This document shows, piece by piece, positions 35,403 through 42,918 of a stretch of DNA of 59,621 nt (the stretch's first letter is position 1; each line of letters begins with the position of its first letter). Both the position numbers and the translations under genes were made by a program. The stretch comes from Acidimicrobiia bacterium (GTDB lineage: Bacteria; Acidobacteriota; Vicinamibacteria; Vicinamibacterales; UBA2999): positions 1-59,621 of the forward strand of contig VFZG01000019.1 in the NCBI GenBank assembly GCA_016871275.1, given 5' to 3'. Under the pieces are notes generated by a model. That model was not told the origin of the DNA. It saw only the letters and a list, made by a program, of their open reading frames with translations, and ran no database searches.

Positions 35403-36646
35403 CACAACGCCCCGCCAAACTTCACCGTGCCGTCAGCGAGGATTTTCCACGCGCGGATGTGGTTGAAGTGATACGCGGTCGACGGCCCGCGCGCCGCGAG
35501 CAGCACGTCGTAGGTGGGCTGCGAATAGCCTGTGTCGTCGGTCGCGCGGCTCGCGATCATCGCTTCGCCGCCCTTCCATTGCCACGGCAGCCGGAAGCGC
35601 GTGTGGCACTTCGGCAGGACCGGCTCGTCGAGCCTGGCGAGCTGCCACGTCTTGCCGCCATCGCCGCTCACTTCCACTTTGGCGATCTTGCCGCGCCCGC
35701 TCCACGCGATGCCGCGAATCTCCCACCACCCCGGCCCGGTCAGCTTGTCCGGGAACGACGGCTCGGTGATCAGCGACTTCGCATCCATGTCGAGGCTGAA
35801 GATGCGCGCGGTGCCGTCGGGCAGCGGGTCGGTGTACTTCGAGGTTTCCTCGCGCGTCATGAACGGCTGGTCGCCGATCTCGATGCGGCGCAGCCACTTC
35901 ACGCTGGCGTTGCCTTCGACGCCGGGGAGGAACAGCCGCACCGGATACCCCTGCTCGGGGCGCAGCGGTTCGCCGTTCTGGCCATACGCGATCAACGCAT
36001 CGGCCCAGGCCTTGGCCATCGGCACGCTGCGCGTCATAACCGCGGCGTCCATTCCCTCGGCGAGAAACCAGGTGGCCTTCTGCGAGGCGCCGACCTCGCG
36101 GAGCAGGGTCGAGAGCGCTACGCCGGTCCACTCGCTGGTCGACGTCAGGCCGTCGATCTGCTGCGGCGTAAGGTCAGTCTGGCTACCTTCGCGGCGGTAG
36201 ACGCGCCCGCCGTTGCCGGAGCACTCCATCATCCGGATCATCGACATGCCGGGGAAGCGACGGAGATCGTCGAGCGTGAACACCATCGGCCGCTCGACCA
36301 TGCCGTGAACCAGCAGTGAGTACTGCTGCGGATCGATCGCCGGCACGCCGCCGTGGTGACGCTCGAAGTGGAGGTCGGATGGCGTGATGATGCCGTCGAG
36401 ATCCTGCAGCGGCGTGAGGCTCGACGTGCGGCGATCCGAGAACGAGAGCCGCTTCGGCCGCTCGAACGGCGACCGTCCGCCGACATCGGAGGCCGGTGGC
36501 CCCTGGACCTTGGTGGGGTCGGCCGGGACCTTGGGGCGAGCGGCCTGATCGGCACTCTGGCCCGCGATCGGCAGCGCCGCGCCGACGATTCCGGCCGTGC
36601 CGGCCGCCAGGACGCGTCTTCTAGAGATGGATTTCGGTCGTTCCAT
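35402..36646 (-). CDS. soxC: sulfite oxidase-family molybdenum enzyme, SoxC-like
   Basis: The ATG at 36646 has GGAGG 6 nt upstream and starts a twin-arginine leader (SISRRRVLAAGTAGIVGAAL). The 414-residue product contains the molybdopterin domain with the Mo-ligand Cys142 in MECSGNGG, HGMVERPMVFTLDDL, and ALIAYGQNGEPLRPEQGYP, followed by a dimerisation (Mo-co dimer) domain with VEVSGDGGKTWQLARL. It probably oxidises sulfite or protein-bound sulfane sulfur in the periplasm, passing electrons to the adjacent cytochrome. No soxXAYZB genes are in the window, so it may be a stand-alone sulfite dehydrogenase. Confidence 0.85.
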   Translation of the reverse strand: MERPKSISRRRVLAAGTAGIVGAALPIAGQSADQAARPKVPADPTKVQGPPASDVGGRSPFERPKRLSFSDRRTSSLTPLQDLDGIITPSDLHFERHHGGVPAIDPQQYSLLVHGMVERPMVFTLDDLRRFPGMSMIRMMECSGNGGRVYRREGSQTDLTPQQIDGLTSTSEWTGVALSTLLREVGASQKATWFLAEGMDAAVMTRSVPMAKAWADALIAYGQNGEPLRPEQGYPVRLFLPGVEGNASVKWLRRIEIGDQPFMTREETSKYTDPLPDGTARIFSLDMDAKSLITEPSFPDKLTGPGWWEIRGIAWSGRGKIAKVEVSGDGGKTWQLARLDEPVLPKCHTRFRLPWQWKGGEAMIASRATDDTGYSQPTYDVLLAARGPSTAYHFNHIRAWKILADGTVKFGGAL

Positions 36647-36693
36647 GAGCCCTCCAGCCCCAATTTCCCGGGAGGTTATCACGCAGTTCCGGT

Positions 36694-36785
36694 GGGGGCT
36701 GGCCCCAAATGTCGCATCGGACTGCAGAAATAGCCGAAACCAGGCCGAAATTACGGCATACATGCGACATGTGGGGCCAGCCCCC
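36694..36785. repeat. REP-like inverted repeat, 24-bp arms
   Basis: The arm 36694-36717 (GGGGGCTGGCCCC, then AAATGTCGCAT) is matched by 36762-36785 on the opposite strand with a single mismatch, around a 44-bp loop. GGCTGGCCCC/GGGGCCAGCC tips recall REP elements mobilised by RAYT transposases, but no transposase gene is in the window. Confidence 0.75.
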
Positions 36786-36791
36786 GTGGGT

Positions 36792-36835
36792 CCCGTCGGT
36801 TACCCGTCGGTTGCCCGTCGGTTGCCCGTCGGTTA
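36792..36835. repeat. four tandem copies of an 11-bp unit
   Basis: CCCGTCGGTTA, CCCGTCGGTTG, CCCGTCGGTTG and CCCGTCGGTTA lie head to tail with no spacers, directly right of the inverted repeat. Confidence 0.85.
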
Positions 36836-36875
36836 CCGGGCGTGACAAACGTTGACACCTGAATGACCGCTAACT

Positions 36876-36908
36876 CGTTGATAATGCGGGTTGTTAGTGT
36901 TATCAACG
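36876..36908. promoter_or_regulatory. operator candidate: inverted repeat CGTTGATAA-N15-TTATCAACG
   Basis: Perfect 9-bp arms (36876-36884 and 36900-36908) overlap a GATAAT -10-like sequence (36880-36885). TTGACA at 36852-36857 is 22 nt upstream, longer than usual. The site precedes the first gene of the triplicated cassette by about 40 bp, suggesting a dimeric repressor site. Confidence 0.45.
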
Positions 36909-36949
36909 GCCGTGCTGGGAGCGGCCCGTCCGTGAGGACTGGGCACCTG

Positions 36950-39529
36950 ATGAAGAAGTTCTCGTTTGTTGTCATTTCCGCGTGGGTGTTGGCCCTTGGC
37001 CTGCGCCTGTACGCCGATCAATCACCGCAGCCGTCCCAGACGGGCGCGCAGCCGCGCGTGCCGGTGACTTCTACGCCGGCGGCCGCGCCGAAGCCACAGA
37101 GTGCCCCGGCCATGGCCGCGAGCCACTCTGCCGCATCCGCCTCGACCTTCGCGTCACAGAACGCGCTCGTGAAGCAGTACTGCATGACGTGCCACAACGA
37201 TCGCGGCAAGGACAGCGCCGGCGGGCTGTCGCTGCAGTCGTTCGATACAGCGAAGGTCGGCCAGGAGGCGCACGTTGCGGAAGTGGCCGAGAAGATGATC
37301 CGCAAGCTGCGTGCGGGGATGATGCCGCCGTCGAACGCGCGGCGCCCCGAGGGCAACGCGCTCGCCGCGCTGGCCGACTCCATGGAATCGCGCCTCGACC
37401 AGGCCGCCGCGCTCACCCCCAATCCCGGACGTCGTCCGTTCCAGCGGCTCACTCGCGCCGAATACGCCCGCGCGGTCAACGCGCTGTTGAACCTCGACGT
37501 CGACGTCACCGCATTCCTGCCGCCCGACACCATCAGCGCCGGCTTCGACAACATCGCCGATGCGCAGTCGTTCTCGGCGACGTTGATGGAAGGCTACCTG
37601 CGGGCGGCCAGCCGCATCAGCGCGCTGGCCGTCGGCGACCCGAACGCCAGCGCGTCGGAAGTCACCTACAAGGTGCCGCGCACCGGCTCGCAGATGCAGC
37701 ACGTCGAAGGCGCGCCGTTCGGCACGCGCGGCGGCCTGGCGACCACGCATACGTTCCCGGCGGACGGCGAATACAGCTTCCGCATGCAGCTGCACTCGAT
37801 CCCCACCGGCCAGTTGTTCGGCAGCACGGTGCGCGGCGAGCTGCTCGAGGTCTCAATCGACGGCGAGCGCGCCGCAGTGCTCGAAATCAATCCGCGCATG
37901 AGCGAAGCCGATCCGAACGGCATGAACATCGTGACGCCGCGGATTCACGTCAAGGCCGGCACGCACCGGCTGGCCGCCGCGTTCGTCCAGCGCTTCGACG
38001 CGGTGCCCGACGATCTGATGCCGCCGATCGATCACACGCTGGCGGATTCGCAGATCGGCTCCGGGTTCGGCATCACCACGCTGCCGCACCTGCGCGAGTT
38101 TGCGGTCAGCGGCCCGTTCAAGGTCACCGGCGTGTCGGAGACGCCGAGCCGCAGGAAGATCTTCGCGTGCCGGCCGACGTCGACGCCCGAAGAGGCGTCG
38201 TGCGCGAACGAGATCATCCGCAAGATCGCGACGCTGGCGTATCGCGGTCCGGTGAGCGCCCAGGACCTCGAGGGGCTGACCAGGTTCTACGCGCAGGGCC
38301 GTAAGGATGGCGACTTCGAGTCGGGCATCCGCATGGCGTTGCAGGCCGTGCTGGCCAGCCCGCGGTTCCTGTTCCGCCTCGAAGAAGCGCCGGCCACGGT
38401 GCGCGCCGCGCAGGGCCGGGCCCCTGGCGCGGCCGCCGCGCCAGGGTCGCAGATCTATCGCATCACCGATCTCGACCTGGCGACGCGGCTGTCGTTCTTC
38501 ATCTGGGGCTCGGGCCCGGACGAGGAGCTGTTGAAGCACGCGCAGCGCGGCACGTTGCGCGGTCCCGGCGTGCTGACCGCCCAGGTCAAGCGCATGCTGG
38601 CCAGCCCGAAGAGCGACGCGTTGGCGACACGATTCGGTGCGCAGTGGCTGCGGCTGCAGGACCTCGGGAAGATCTATCCCGACGCGCTGCTGTTCCCGTA
38701 CTACGACTACGGCCTCGGCGAAGCGCTTCGCAAGGAAACGGAACTGTTCTTCGACAGCATCGTGCGCGAGGACCGCAGCCTCATCGAGCTGATCACCGCC
38801 GACTACACCTTCGTCAACGAGCGCATTGCGAAGCACTACGGCATTCCCGACGTCAACGGCGCCGACTTCCGCCGCGTGACGCTGACCGATGACAACCGCC
38901 GCGGCCTGCTCGGACAGGGCAGCATCCTGGCCTTGACGTCGGTCGCCGACCGCACCTCGCCGGTGCTGCGCGGCAAGTGGATCATGGAGGTGCTGCTGGC
39001 CTCGCCGCCGCCGGCGCCGCCCCCGAACGTTCCGACGCTCGACGAGACCAGGGCGGAGGGCGGCGACGGCCACTTGCTCAGCACGCGCCAGCGCATGGAG
39101 CAGCACCGCAGCAATCCGCAATGCAGCTCGTGTCACCGCGTGATCGACCCGCTCGGCCTGGCGCTCGAGAACTTCGACGTCACCGGCCGCTGGCGCATTC
39201 GCGACAACGGCCACCTGGTCGATCCGGTCGGCGATCTGTACGACGGCACGAAGATGGCCGGGCCGGGCGGCCTGCGCGCCGCCCTGCTCAAGCACCAGGA
39301 CATGTTCTTCACCAGCTTCGCCGAGAGCCTGATGACCTACGCCCTCGGCCGCCGCGTGGAGTACTTCGATCAACCCGCGATTCGCCGGATCATCCGCGAC
39401 GCGGCCAGGGACCACCACCGCGTCTCGGCGTTCGTGCTGGGCGTGGTGCACAGCCGCGCGTTTCAAATGTCGCGCGCGGACGACGTCACGACAACGAACG
39501 ACGACAAAGCAGTAGCCGGTATCCGGTAG
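36950..39529 (+). CDS. diheme DUF1587/DUF1592/DUF1588/DUF1585 protein (cassette copy A)
   Basis: The ATG at 36950 is chosen over an in-frame ATG at 36863 because it begins a signal peptide (MKKFSFVVISAWVLALGLRL). The 859-residue product has a cytochrome-like N-terminus with heme site CMTCH, then DUF1587 (RLTRAEYARAVNALLNLDVD), DUF1592 (YRITDLDLATRLSFFIWGSG), DUF1588 (RGLLGQGSILALTSVADRTS) ending in the second heme site CSSCHRVIDPLG, and DUF1585 (FAESLMTYALGRRVEYFDQP). These proteins are known from Planctomycetes, Verrucomicrobia and Acidobacteria but have no established substrate. It is the first gene of a cassette that recurs at 42919 and 48548. Confidence 0.88.
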   Translation: MKKFSFVVISAWVLALGLRLYADQSPQPSQTGAQPRVPVTSTPAAAPKPQSAPAMAASHSAASASTFASQNALVKQYCMTCHNDRGKDSAGGLSLQSFDTAKVGQEAHVAEVAEKMIRKLRAGMMPPSNARRPEGNALAALADSMESRLDQAAALTPNPGRRPFQRLTRAEYARAVNALLNLDVDVTAFLPPDTISAGFDNIADAQSFSATLMEGYLRAASRISALAVGDPNASASEVTYKVPRTGSQMQHVEGAPFGTRGGLATTHTFPADGEYSFRMQLHSIPTGQLFGSTVRGELLEVSIDGERAAVLEINPRMSEADPNGMNIVTPRIHVKAGTHRLAAAFVQRFDAVPDDLMPPIDHTLADSQIGSGFGITTLPHLREFAVSGPFKVTGVSETPSRRKIFACRPTSTPEEASCANEIIRKIATLAYRGPVSAQDLEGLTRFYAQGRKDGDFESGIRMALQAVLASPRFLFRLEEAPATVRAAQGRAPGAAAAPGSQIYRITDLDLATRLSFFIWGSGPDEELLKHAQRGTLRGPGVLTAQVKRMLASPKSDALATRFGAQWLRLQDLGKIYPDALLFPYYDYGLGEALRKETELFFDSIVREDRSLIELITADYTFVNERIAKHYGIPDVNGADFRRVTLTDDNRRGLLGQGSILALTSVADRTSPVLRGKWIMEVLLASPPPAPPPNVPTLDETRAEGGDGHLLSTRQRMEQHRSNPQCSSCHRVIDPLGLALENFDVTGRWRIRDNGHLVDPVGDLYDGTKMAGPGGLRAALLKHQDMFFTSFAESLMTYALGRRVEYFDQPAIRRIIRDAARDHHRVSAFVLGVVHSRAFQMSRADDVTTTNDDKAVAGIR

Positions 39530-39558
39530 TCGGTCGCCAATAAGGGCAGGAGAACTCG

Positions 39559-40977
39559 ATGGAGTTTCTGACGAAAAAGCACATCTCACGCCGCACGTTG
39601 CTGCGCGGTCTTGGCGTCACGATGGCGCTGCCGATGCTCGAAGCGATGACGCCGTCGGGCACGGCGTTCGCCAGGACGGCCGCCGGCGCGAAGCAGATTC
39701 GCATGTCGGCGATCGAGATGGTGCACGGGTCGGCCGGCGCCACCCAGGTCGGCATCGGCAAGAACTACTGGTCACCGGCGGAGGTCGGCACCGCGTTCGA
39801 CCTGAGCCCCGGCTCGCTGTCGACGCTGGAGCCGTTCCGCGACTACCTGACCATCGTCAGCAACACCGACGTCCGCAACGCCGAGGCGTTCACGCTGCCG
39901 GAAATCGGCGCGGACCACTTTCGCTCGAGCGCGGTGTTTCTGACGCAGGCGCACCCCAAGAAGACGCAGGGCTCGGACGTCTACGCCGGCACGTCGCTGG
40001 ATCAGCTCTATGCCCAGAAGTTCGGGCAGGATACGGCGATCCCGTCGATGCAGTTGTCGATCGAGACCGTCGACCAGTCCGGCGGCTGCGCCTACGGTTA
40101 CAGCTGCGCCTATACCGACAGCATCAGCTGGGCGAATCCCACCAAGCCGCTGCCGATGGTGCGCGACCCGCGCGCGGTGTTCGATGCGCTGTTCGGCGTC
40201 GGCGCCACGCCGGTCGAGCGCGCCCAGAGCCGGCGCGCCGACAAGAGCATCCTCGACTGGGTCTCGACCGAAGTGTCGCGCCTCAGCAAGGAGCTGGGCG
40301 CCTCGGACCGCCGGCGCCTGAACCAGTACCTCACCGAAATTCGCGAGATCGAGCGACGCATCCAGCGCATCGAGGCGCAGAACAGCAGCGGCGACGTGCG
40401 CGAGCTGCCCGACGCGCCGGTCGGCGTGCCGGATGACTTCGCCGAGCACGTCAAGCTGATGTTCGACCTGCAGGTGCTGGCGTTCGCGTCCGACACGACC
40501 CGCGTGTTCTCGTTCAAGATGGGTCGCGACGGCTCGGCGCGCGTCTACCCGGCCAGCGGCGTGCGCGGCGCGTTCCACCCGGCGTCGCACCACGGCGAGC
40601 GCGAGGAACGCGTCACCGACTTCATGAAGATCAACCGCTACCACGTCTCGATGGTGCCCTACTTCCTCGAGAAGCTGAAGGAGACCCCGGACGGCGACGG
40701 CCAGAACCTGCTCGACAACACGCTGGTGATCTACGGCTCGCCGATGGGCAACTCGAACGTGCACAACCACAAGCGCTGCCCGCTGTTCTTCGCCGGCAAG
40801 GCCGGCGGCGCGCTGCGTGGCAACCTGCACCTCAAGGCGGCCGACGGCACGCCGATGGCCAATGCGTTCCTGTCGGTGCTGCAGGACATCGGCCTGCACG
40901 ACCTCGCGTCGCTGGGCGACAGCACCGGCCGCTTCGATCTGAAGACGGTGCCTGCAACGACGGCGGCGGCTGAGTAG
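39559..40977 (+). CDS. DUF1552 protein, Tat-exported (cassette copy A)
   Basis: A 472-residue protein with AGGAGA upstream of the ATG. Residues 1-38 form a twin-arginine leader (ISRRTLLRGLGVTMALPMLE). Conserved DUF1552 segments are EMVHGSAGATQVG, IVSNTDVRNAEAF, DHFRSSAVFLTQAHPK, GGCAYGYSCAYTDSISW, SDTTRVFSFKMGRD, FHPASHHG and YGSPMGNSNVHNHKRCPLF. The repeated His and Cys residues could bind metals. DUF1552 genes commonly follow DUF1592 genes, so the two products probably act together outside the cytoplasm. The reaction is unknown. Confidence 0.88.
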   Translation: MEFLTKKHISRRTLLRGLGVTMALPMLEAMTPSGTAFARTAAGAKQIRMSAIEMVHGSAGATQVGIGKNYWSPAEVGTAFDLSPGSLSTLEPFRDYLTIVSNTDVRNAEAFTLPEIGADHFRSSAVFLTQAHPKKTQGSDVYAGTSLDQLYAQKFGQDTAIPSMQLSIETVDQSGGCAYGYSCAYTDSISWANPTKPLPMVRDPRAVFDALFGVGATPVERAQSRRADKSILDWVSTEVSRLSKELGASDRRRLNQYLTEIREIERRIQRIEAQNSSGDVRELPDAPVGVPDDFAEHVKLMFDLQVLAFASDTTRVFSFKMGRDGSARVYPASGVRGAFHPASHHGEREERVTDFMKINRYHVSMVPYFLEKLKETPDGDGQNLLDNTLVIYGSPMGNSNVHNHKRCPLFFAGKAGGALRGNLHLKAADGTPMANAFLSVLQDIGLHDLASLGDSTGRFDLKTVPATTAAAE

Positions 40978-40980
40978 AAC

Positions 40981-41075
40981 GCCACGGAGCCACGGAGCAC
41001 GCTGTTCTCAATGCGAATGCTGCCGAGCGCCACTGGCGTTTCCAACGAGTCTCCGTGTCTTCGTGGCTCCGTGGC
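40981..41075. repeat. CCACGGAG-type inverted repeat between DUF1552 and ankyrin genes (copy A)
   Basis: GCCACGGAGCCACGGAGCAC (40981-41000) faces CTCCGTGTCTTCGTGGCTCC and GTGGC (41051-41075); the arms pair imperfectly around a 50-bp loop. Related words occur at the equivalent position of copies B and C. Confidence 0.7.
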
Positions 41076-41102
41076 TGGATGGTGACTGTGAAGGACTGAC
41101 TT

Positions 41103-42890
41103 ATGCCGAGAGCAAGTCGCAACGTGGGATTGGGTCTGGTGGTCGCGGCGATGCTGACCGGCCTGGTGCATGGCGCCGGCCCGGCGCCGGTGGCTGACGC
41201 TGCCATGGCCAGGAACCGCGAGGCCGTGAAGGCGCTGCTGAAATCCGGCGCCGACGTCAACGCGGCGCAGGGCGACGGCATGACCGCGCTGCACTGGGCG
41301 GCCCGCGCCGGCGATCTCGAGCTGGCGCAGATGCTGCTTTACGCCGGCGCCAACGTCAAGGCGACGACCCGCCTCGGCGCCTACACGCCGCTGATGATGG
41401 CGGCCGACCAGGGACACGCACCGGTGATCGCAGCGTTGCTGGCCGGCGGCGCGGATGCCAAAGCCGCCAACTCGCTCGGCACGACGCCATTGATGCTGGC
41501 CTCGGCGTCCGGTAATCCGCAGGCCGTGACCACCATCGTCGAGAACGGCGGTGAGCTCGCGGCCAGGGAAAAGACCTTCGGGCAGACGCCGTTGATGTTC
41601 GCGGCATCGAACAATCGCGTTGAAGCGGTGAAGGCGTTGATCAAGGCCGGCGCCGACCTCGAGGCGACGTCGAAGGTGAACAACGTCGGCAACCTGAGCG
41701 GTCCGCAGCAGGAATTCCTGGCGCAGGCGTCGGGTTCGGGCAACCAGGCCGGCGGCAACGGCACGGGCCGCAGCGGCCAGGTGGTGGCAACCGGGTCGGG
41801 CCAGGCTCCGCCCAACGCGCAGGGACAGGCGCAGGGTGGCGGCGGTGGCGGCCGTGGTGGTTTCGGCGGCAGGCCCGGCGTCGAGCGCCCGTTCTTCTAC
41901 AACGAATTGATCGGCTACCAGGGCGGTCACACCGCGCTGATTCTGGCCGCGCGCAGCGGCTACGCCGATGTCGTCAAGACGCTGGTGGCGGCCGGCGCGG
42001 GCGTCAATCACATCAGCGCCGGCGATCGCACGAGCGCGATGTTGATCGCGGCCATCAATGGGCACTTCGATCTCGCTCGGTGGCTGCTCGATCAGGGCGC
42101 CGACCCGAACGCCGCCTCGGAGAACGGCGTGACGGCGTTGTACGCGTCGTTGAACGTCACCTGGGCGCCGCGCGCGCTCTACCCGCAGCCGCGCGCCTTC
42201 AACCAGCAGCAGATCACCTATCTTGATTTCATGAAGGCGCTGCTCGCCAAGGGCGCCGATCCGAATGCGCGCCTCACCAAGAAGGTGTGGTACTCGGAGT
42301 ACAACTTCGACCTCGCCGGCGTGGACGAGGTCGGCGCAACGCCGTTCTGGCGCGCCGCGTTCGCCGGCGACGTGCCGGCGATGCAGTTGCTCATCGACCA
42401 CGGCGCCGACCCCAATATTTCCACGATGAAGCCGGCGGGCCGCCGGCCGCTCGGCGATGTCGGCGCGGCGCGGGAGTCCAAGGACGTGTCGGGCCTCGAG
42501 CCGGTTCCGATGGGTGGCCCGGGCATTCCGCCGCTGCAGGCGGCGGCCGGCGTCGGTTTCGGTGAAGGCTTCGCCGCCAACTCCCATATTCACTCGCCGG
42601 CCGGCTTCCTGCCCGGCATCAGGTTCATCGTCGAGCAGACCGGCGCGGATGTGAACGCGGTCGATCACGAGGGCAACACCGCGCTGCATCATGCGGCGGC
42701 GCGCGGCGACGTCGACAGCATTCTCTACCTGGTGTCGAAGGGCGCCGACGTCAAGAAGGTGAACCGCGAAGGGCAGACGGTGGCCGACATGGCCAACGGC
42801 CCGGTGCAGCGCGTGCAGCCCTGGCCGGAGGCGCTGATGCTCCTCGAGAAGCTGGGATCGAAGAACAGCAATAAGTGTGTGTCTTGTTAG
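41103..42890 (+). CDS. secreted ankyrin-repeat protein ending in CVSC (cassette copy A)
   Basis: A 595-residue protein with GAAGGA upstream of the ATG and a signal-like N-terminus (residues 1-22, to HGAGPAP). Eight or more ankyrin repeats follow (DGMTALHWAARAGDLELAQM, LLYAGANVKATTRLGAYTPL). A Gly/Gln-rich linker near residues 235-260 separates two ankyrin blocks, and the second opens with FFYNELIGYQGGHTALILAA. The protein ends in KNSNKCVSC. The sibling proteins at 46899 and 52603 end in RCITC and KCISC. Ankyrin repeats imply protein-protein contact; a role as scaffold of the two preceding redox proteins is inference. Confidence 0.85.
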   Translation: MPRASRNVGLGLVVAAMLTGLVHGAGPAPVADAAMARNREAVKALLKSGADVNAAQGDGMTALHWAARAGDLELAQMLLYAGANVKATTRLGAYTPLMMAADQGHAPVIAALLAGGADAKAANSLGTTPLMLASASGNPQAVTTIVENGGELAAREKTFGQTPLMFAASNNRVEAVKALIKAGADLEATSKVNNVGNLSGPQQEFLAQASGSGNQAGGNGTGRSGQVVATGSGQAPPNAQGQAQGGGGGGRGGFGGRPGVERPFFYNELIGYQGGHTALILAARSGYADVVKTLVAAGAGVNHISAGDRTSAMLIAAINGHFDLARWLLDQGADPNAASENGVTALYASLNVTWAPRALYPQPRAFNQQQITYLDFMKALLAKGADPNARLTKKVWYSEYNFDLAGVDEVGATPFWRAAFAGDVPAMQLLIDHGADPNISTMKPAGRRPLGDVGAARESKDVSGLEPVPMGGPGIPPLQAAAGVGFGEGFAANSHIHSPAGFLPGIRFIVEQTGADVNAVDHEGNTALHHAAARGDVDSILYLVSKGADVKKVNREGQTVADMANGPVQRVQPWPEALMLLEKLGSKNSNKCVSC

Positions 42891-42910
42891 GCGAATAGGC
42901 GAATAGGCCG
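42891..42910. repeat. 8-bp tandem array (GCGAATAG) between cassette copies A and B
   Basis: GCGAATAG occurs twice directly after the TAG stop at 42888-42890, followed by a degenerate third (GCCG). TAG at 42888, 42896 and 42904 closes all three frames. Confidence 0.65.
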
Positions 42911-42918
42911 AAGCTCAG

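Larger units (their letters stand above)
36647..36949. other. 303-bp intergenic region, repeats plus promoter/operator candidates
   Basis: No gene is recognised. It contains a long inverted repeat (36694-36785), a four-copy 11-bp tandem repeat (36792-36835), a TTGACA-like box (36852-36857) and a 9-bp inverted repeat (36876-36908) before the first cassette gene. Confidence 0.6.

Noticed and set aside
36792-36835. Possible CRISPR array
   Set aside because: The 11-bp units are contiguous, with no spacers and no cas genes nearby.
37853-39589. 578-residue minus-strand open frame within cassette copy A (similar ones in copies B and C)
   Set aside because: It recurs in the equivalent place in copies B and C only because the sense genes are paralogous; no independent family signal.
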